DNA of 41,747 nucleotides from Ichthyophonus hoferi. Lineage: Eukaryota > Opisthokonta > Ichthyosporea > Ichthyophonida > Ichthyophonidae. The stretch lies in the NCBI GenBank assembly GCA_002751075.1, contig NAOQ01000097.1, positions 123,778 to 165,524 on the forward strand, written 5' to 3'. This document shows positions 35,801 to 41,747 of the stretch, in pieces. The first letter of the stretch is position 1. The number at the start of each line of letters is the position of its first letter. Made by a program: the position numbers and the translations under genes. The notes beneath the pieces were generated by a model. That model saw only the letters and a program-made list of their open reading frames with translations. It did no database searches and was not told the DNA's origin.

Positions 35801-38800
35801 GATTGGCTATATTCTAAGCCTGATATAATGTCGGGTGTATGGGATATTTAGTGAGTACATTAGTTACATTAGTACGATTATTACTGTTTATGTATATAGT
35901 ATATTATCATTCATGCACATACATATTACGTCTATTTCAATTTACATATAACCCCATTGAGATGCAAATATGCAATTAAAAGTGTGTTTATTTATGCATA
36001 AATGAATATACACATATACACATAAAATATACAATTATATCTTACATGCATATATCATCTACAACTATATCCTATCTACAGGATATATTATCACCCTCAT
36101 GCTCTGATATTTAACCAACGATTAATGCTACGGATTATTTCATTGCTAGCTGAACTGGACAGGTAATTGGCCCTTTAAAACTTAAACTTAAACTTTTAAA
36201 TATGAAACATGAGTGACATATAGATCAATTTATTATGTATAATCAATCGCATTGCATTCTTAATGGACTTACCTATAGAACTTCCCCAGTATCGTGTGCA
36301 TTTTTTTGTTTATGGGTAACATGATTGGTCCTCATACAGCCTTAATAATAGGAGAGATGAATGATATAATTCTTTTTTTCTCTTTTTTTTTAAAACATCT
36401 TCCTCTTTATGTTTCCCTCTTTCTCTCTTTCTCTCTCTTTCTCTCTCCTCCCTCCTTAAGGTTATTTATCCATCGCTACTATCTTTTTGTGTTGTTATTT
36501 TATTATTATTTTTTCTATGACAAATAATAAAATCATGTTCTAGGAAATCAAGCGAGGTATTAATAGCTTTACAATTATGTTTATAAAACAAATAGAGTGA
36601 AGACGTTAGGTATCAGAAATTTCATAAAAATGCCGTTCATTCCTAAATAAAATATAGTGCCAATATGGAGGTTTATAGTATTATACAAGTACATAGTACA
36701 TAACTATTGCCCCTTATGGAAGTGTGGCTTCTACAACAGACTTTCTTTTTTTCTCTATCTCTGCATTTGTTTTACGTTTTTTATTCCTTGAGTTATATCT
36801 TATTCCTTTATTCCTATTGGTGCCTTGTTTTGTTGTATCGTTTTATTTCTCTCCCTTTCCTTTTCTTATCCTATGGCATAGTGCTAGACCCAAAACTAAT
36901 AACGGGTATATCACATTCAGTGATTCTATAAAGCATAATGATATTATACCAATGGATCTGACAGAAACACAAAGCCTCGTTAATTTAAAACAAATGGTGT
37001 GTGTTTATATGGATGTACGTACGTATGTATATATGTATGTATGTATATATGCATGTATGTATGTATGTATGTATGTATGTATTTATATGCATTTTTCTAT
37101 GAATTGATATTGCTTCTTTTTTTTTCTGTGTCGTTTTCTATCTTTGCCCTGTAAGATATGAAATAAGAAATTCGTATCTAAACAGAAATAATTACTAGAT
37201 TGCGTGTGACCTGTGTCTATGTATATATATATATTACGCGTTTATTATAGGAATACATTAAGTCCTAATAATATATTGTCAATACTACTAATATTGGTGT
37301 TTTATTCTATTTAACCAGCCAATAAATGCTGTTCCACATAAAAAACGTACTAATCGTGTTGCAAGAATATCATCCGGAACTTATGGCGATGAGGTATCGG
37401 ATAATGAGAAGATTTCCATTTATGGGTACGATCTTGTCCTTTATCATTGACTAATCTGTTATTTTAACCTTGTTCTGAACTATTTAGTCCTCCTTACTAA
37501 ACTGAATAAAATTTAATTGACATGCAATTATAACACATGATTGTATGTATGTTTAAACTTATCAAGTAAAATAAAACAAAATAAAATGAACTCAACCAAT
37601 AAAACAATCTCAATGCCCTTTTTGTTTGCCTCAGTTAGACAGACTGAATCAGTTATATCTCTTACTAATGCATGCAAATCATTTTTACTTGTCATTTTAA
37701 TATCAAACATGACACCTTTTAAAGTAAATGAGCCACTACTAACAGTACTTTATAAAGCTCCTCGGTAATATTTTCTAAGTGCTCTAGTAATGATGTAAAG
37801 CTTGGCCCCTTTTTTCTCTATCCGCCTGTAATATACCAAGATTAAATGCATTAAAAAGTATATATTAGCCTAATTTGGGGCAAAAAAGTACCCGTCCTAT
37901 TGACCAATCACGATATGAATTTTTATTTTATCAGCCGTTCACCATAGCTGGCTATACGCAATCCTATTCGTTTGTTGACTTTATATTACAACTACCTTAC
38001 TATTAAAATATTGTTTTTATTGGTTTATGTATAGGTACTTATCGTGCGTAAAACACATAGACCAAGGAGCTTACAGGGTCGTCGCCAATCAAGGACGTCC
38101 CATAATTGGACGGAAACCAAATCAGAGGCTAGGAGGTCACTAACGTAAGTATAGGATCTAATCTTAGGATAGGAGGTTGGAACCTATTGGCTGTTTTTCC
38201 GTATAAAAATAATTTGTATTGAGAATTGTTTATTGGTTTGTGTGTTGTAATGGTCTAACCTATGTATCTACAATGCTCTCCCGCTCTGTCTTCCTTTTCT
38301 CTATTATTGGCTTCTTTCTTACTTTCCATACTAATGCATTAGTCCAATATGTTGACCTGATCCTGTTTTTGTTTTTCTTTAGCCTCAGCCCCATACATTT
38401 TTTCTCACTACACTTGGCTGTGATATACAACCAAGCACTGACTCTCTGGGGTTAATCAATAGTCTTTCATTGGAGAGTGAGCCCCAATCAAATCAGAACT
38501 TCCATGATGCATTTATTAATAAATACGTGCCTAAACTATCGCCGGCGAATAATAAAGCATCTATAACCTCATCCGACCCACCACCATTACATGATATTAG
38601 CTCAATTAGCAAGCCAATTGTCCCTTCCAATAGTCCTCCAAATATGGACGAATTAGATACGAACACGCCCTCCAATAACAATGGGGTTTGCCAACCATGT
38701 CCCCCTTATTCCGGCCAGATAACCAAGGATGTTATTGTAACCCCCCTTGGGCGCAGATCTCAAAGGGCTTCCCGCCGAATAATTCACGTGACTCCTAGCA

Positions 38801-41703
38801 AACCATCTTCAGGCATAGTCAGTATACCCAATAGTGCAAATGGTACGGAACTCACCAATAACATACTCACTAATAGGGATGACTCTATTCCAATGACCAA
38901 TAATATTTCGGTCATCCCGCCCACTTCAAACCAATCAGTACTTCCTTCTGGTAGCAGCACTAAAGTTGCAGGTATATTTCTTTTATCTAATAGAATAAAT
39001 TCAAATGGACCCCGCATGGACCCCCCTCCTAATATCGACCACCATAACGCTAACCCGACGAGGCGTCAGAGCCAAGAACTTTCAATGGAGCATAGCTACC
39101 CCCACGATAACTGGCATCATCCTAACTTGCACATCCAAACCCCCCCACCCGTCCTAAATTACAATGAACAGATACCTACATCCAGTACTATTGATACTAT
39201 TACGGATTTAAATCAAATATCCAATGTAAGTTTGACCTCGTTACCGTCTGACCTATCGCCGGTAAGATATAATATTAACTGTCTATCATTGAGAATTTAG
39301 ATTGTGTCTATTATGTATTTTATGGGTCATCGTGTGTGTATAAGTAGGCATTCCCTTGCAATAACAGGTATGTCTATATGGTAGAATAGCAAGCGGATAG
39401 ATATATGCACACATAAAGATACATGGGCATATGTATATGTATATGCATGTGTTTATATATGTGTGTGGGATGGGACCGGGATTGCATATGAAATTATGAA
39501 GGACTGTGTTTTGTGAAAGCATTTCTTAGCAATGGTGCATTTCCCCTAACCATGCACAATCATTTTTTTTTGTTTTTCTCTTTCTCCGTTTCCTTTTCCT
39601 CCCATTCTTATCTCTCCTTCTATATATATAATACCTTTCATATATTTATAACATATACACAGAATGATAATACAGCTACCCGTCTAATTGATCTCATCAA
39701 GACTGAACCTCTTCCCCCATTGGTTCTTATGCCTGTTGAATCACGTATGTGCCTTCTCTGTGATCTTTTCTAGCCATTATATTAAGGAGTTGCCCAATTA
39801 TAGAGAAATAAACCCATTCTAGCTCATGTATTTATAAATATATACATGCGTATTATATTACATACTAGCCTACTATCATACTATTTTACTATCTTACTAT
39901 CATGCATGCATACATACTATACTACTATTATGGCATCATACTACGATAGTATCATACAATCATACTGCCATACATACATACATACATACAAATTGCATAC
40001 ACAAATAATACTACTGGTATAGTGTACATAACCTGACTCCTGCCCTGTCTAGTAAATATTCAAGACGAATGCTATTTCCATTTTCCTTTCAAGCCAAATA
40101 CATTCTATACAATCAAGTGTTTAAATATTGGCAGTACAACTACCATTAGAGAATCAATCCATTGAAACACAAATCTGGTTAACAGACGGTGTATTTTTTG
40201 TATATATGGCTATAAAACCTGGAGGATATATATATATGCGTGTATTTTTACTATATAAATGTGTGTATTAGAGGAGATATTAAGTCTCTCACTCTTCTAC
40301 TGTGTTCACAGTGCAAACTAACACTTACTACCTCTCCTTTATGTAGATTCACATACTGTTAAACCATCCTGTCCCAATGATTCTTTGGATAAGCAGCATA
40401 AGGACGTCATGGCTCTTTCTGCATTGGCCGGTAATCATCACTTCCTTATCCACCAATATTCTGTTGTTTCTCCTATGATATTTATATTATATTAACTATT
40501 ATGCATACTGATATTTTCTACATATATTTTAATATTGGGTGCTCTGTCTAGTTTTGTTTTTCCACTATGCTTTATTGAGGTAAATCTATATCCAATAGCA
40601 TTTATGTGTTTAACAGTTCTTATTTCGATACGCGTATAATATTTCATCTTATTGGGTAGCTTAATTTTCAATTTAATGAATTGATTAAATCTGATGTTTC
40701 GTCATTTATCCGAGGGGAGCGACAGAACCATTTTATAGTTTCTAAATGTAGTCATATATATATATATATACTTCTGAACCTAGTATTAATTAATTAGATT
40801 ATTATAACTAAAGTTGCTTTGTCTATGTTGCATATGTAGTTATATTTAACAATGCATACCTATTGAGTATCCTCTCCTTATTACACTTCCTTTTATTCTC
40901 CTAGCCTATGGTTTACATGTTTTAAACAAATCTATGTCTTTATTTATGTATGACTTTATACCAACCGGATTAGAGTAATATGGTACCATTGGTACTGAGA
41001 GAGATTAGGATATTAATTAAACCTGGTGGTTAATTGGCGTAGAAAGCATCAATGAAATTGAAAAACAGGACTTGTGGCCCACTCATATTGAAGATGTCCT
41101 GGGGAATTCAACACAGCCAAGGTAATTAATCGACTATTTTATAGCACGATCTGCTACCATTACCTCATAGGAAAGAAAGTATATGTATAAGTGTATTGTT
41201 TATAGATGTGAATATATATATATATATATATATGGGTAAGTAAGGCCATATATCCCTAAACCCAATACTGATTGACGATTGATCTTAGTGAGCCAATAAA
41301 TACAACTGGGGTTATGCATGACATTATTATCAGCCAATCACGGGATGAACAGGAAAAGGTATGTAATGTTGTCAAATGCAAAGGTGTATGTGTAATGTGT
41401 ATACCTATATCATTCCATCTACCCTACTATAGTACTATTACTACTCCATCTACCCTACTATAGTACTATTACTACTCCATCATACTAGTATACCCACCCC
41501 TTGCATGACTACAGGGCAGTCCTACCTTATCTATGGATGATATTCCCCTGGGTCCCGACCTTCTCCATCTCCCTGACGTCATTCCGGTAAGTATTGTATA
41601 ATATAAATAATACCATATAATACACTATAGTATATATTTTACTAATATAATATACCTTATATTAATAATGTATAATGTTCATTTCTCGCTTATGTGAAAG
41701 TAA

Positions 41704-41740
<37 letters not shown>

Positions 41741-41747
41741 AAAAAGA
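32821..41747 (+). CDS. RUN-domain protein with long disordered tail, 3' partial
   Basis: RUN domains bind small GTPases (Rab/Rap families) and kinesin-linked partners in membrane traffic. Exons: 32821-32913, 33875-33951, 34742-34843, 35463-35615, 36082-36162, 36882-36996, 37319-37393 (or 37425), 38035-38144, about 38436 (or 38383)-39261, 39663-39744, 40347-40430, 41043-41121, 41289-41358, 41515-41586, 41740 to the edge. Residues 20-180 or so match the RUN pattern: LIDRLLKHGLR, then DFWPVIDTLQ, CCLWVKISATQGTLASSLAQL, then YYHPHALI and LMLRIISLLAELD. An Arg/Ser-rich stretch follows, then over 400 residues rich in Ser, Asn and Pro with no fold that I recognise. At least 670 aa are in the window. 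Exons 7-9 are ambiguous: the strong exon 9 acceptor (38383) is out of phase with exon 8, while a weaker one (38436) fits. The subfamily (RUFY, PLEKHM, Rubicon or other) cannot be set without the C-terminus. Confidence 0.85.
33330..33485. repeat. ACTATCATACAT-type minisatellite, degenerate
   Basis: Irregular units of CATACTATCATACATA in intron 1 of the RUN gene, with the same core and orientation as the array at 626-787. Confidence 0.8.
37011..37082. repeat. (GTAT)n microsatellite
   Basis: GTAT units, perfect at the right end, starting about 15 bp past the exon 6 donor of the RUN gene. Confidence 0.88.
39862..39990. repeat. Degenerate CATACTATCATA / CATACATA tract
   Basis: A third tract with the ACTATCATAC core, ending in six CATA units, in intron 10 of the RUN gene. 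Confidence 0.75.
41705..41739. repeat. Long TA run ending in a splice acceptor
   Basis: About 33 bp of perfect TA ending TAG, then GAAAAAGA at the window edge. The frame (GAA AAA) agrees with the phase-0 end of exon 14, so the TA run likely is the acceptor of the next exon. Confidence 0.6.

Overview
The window is nuclear DNA of an intron-rich eukaryote with very low GC (roughly 30-33% by eye). Short coding exons (mostly 50-170 bp) are separated by AT-rich introns of about 130-1300 bp, with GT-AG splice sites and polyadenylation-like AATAAA signals. A RUN-domain protein, a C2H2 zinc-finger protein and a eukaryotic-type diphthine-ammonia ligase suggest an opisthokont-like or related lineage. 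I cannot name the species. I saw no prokaryotic operon, CRISPR array, rRNA, tRNA or intact mobile element.

Layout, left to right. (1) 184-6193, minus: a complete 10-exon DPH6 gene (diphthine-ammonia ligase, about 279 aa), the one gene identified with near certainty. (2) 6371-6459: four CCAAT boxes that may drive DPH6 leftwards and a doubtful small basic-protein gene (6703-7516, plus) rightwards. (3) 7767-9620, minus: an intronless 617-aa protein with one C2H2 zinc finger in an Asn/Ser-rich chain. (4) 9621-12971: intergenic, AT-rich. (5) 12972-22771, plus: a 19-exon gene for an unrecognised, mostly helical protein of about 523 aa; a 490-base run of N lies in one intron. (6) 22772-25702: intergenic, with a poly(A) signal and a pair of perfect hairpins that could be a structured RNA. 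(7) 25703-32083, minus: a 14-exon gene for a coiled-coil protein with a C-terminal globular region that may be RWD-like (KNL1/Spc105 type is a guess). (8) 32084-32820: a head-to-head promoter interval. (9) 32821 to the right edge, plus: a RUN-domain gene with a long disordered Ser/Asn/Pro-rich tail, running off the window.

The genes do not form a functional cluster. Their exons were assembled by hand from reading frame, splice sites and phase, and most junctions agree in phase. Two places do not resolve cleanly: exon 6/7 of the coiled-coil gene and exon 7-9 of the RUN gene.

The most unusual signal is at the level of short words. CCAATCA/TGATTGG occurs about 40 times by eye count against about 4-5 expected from base composition. 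The palindromes TGACGTCA and TCACGTGA occur four times each (about 0.4 expected). These words lie in promoters, introns and exons alike, and CCAATCAG forms the actual 3' splice site of several introns. Microsatellites (TA, GATA, ATACA, ACTATCATACAT) fill the introns and in places abut splice sites.
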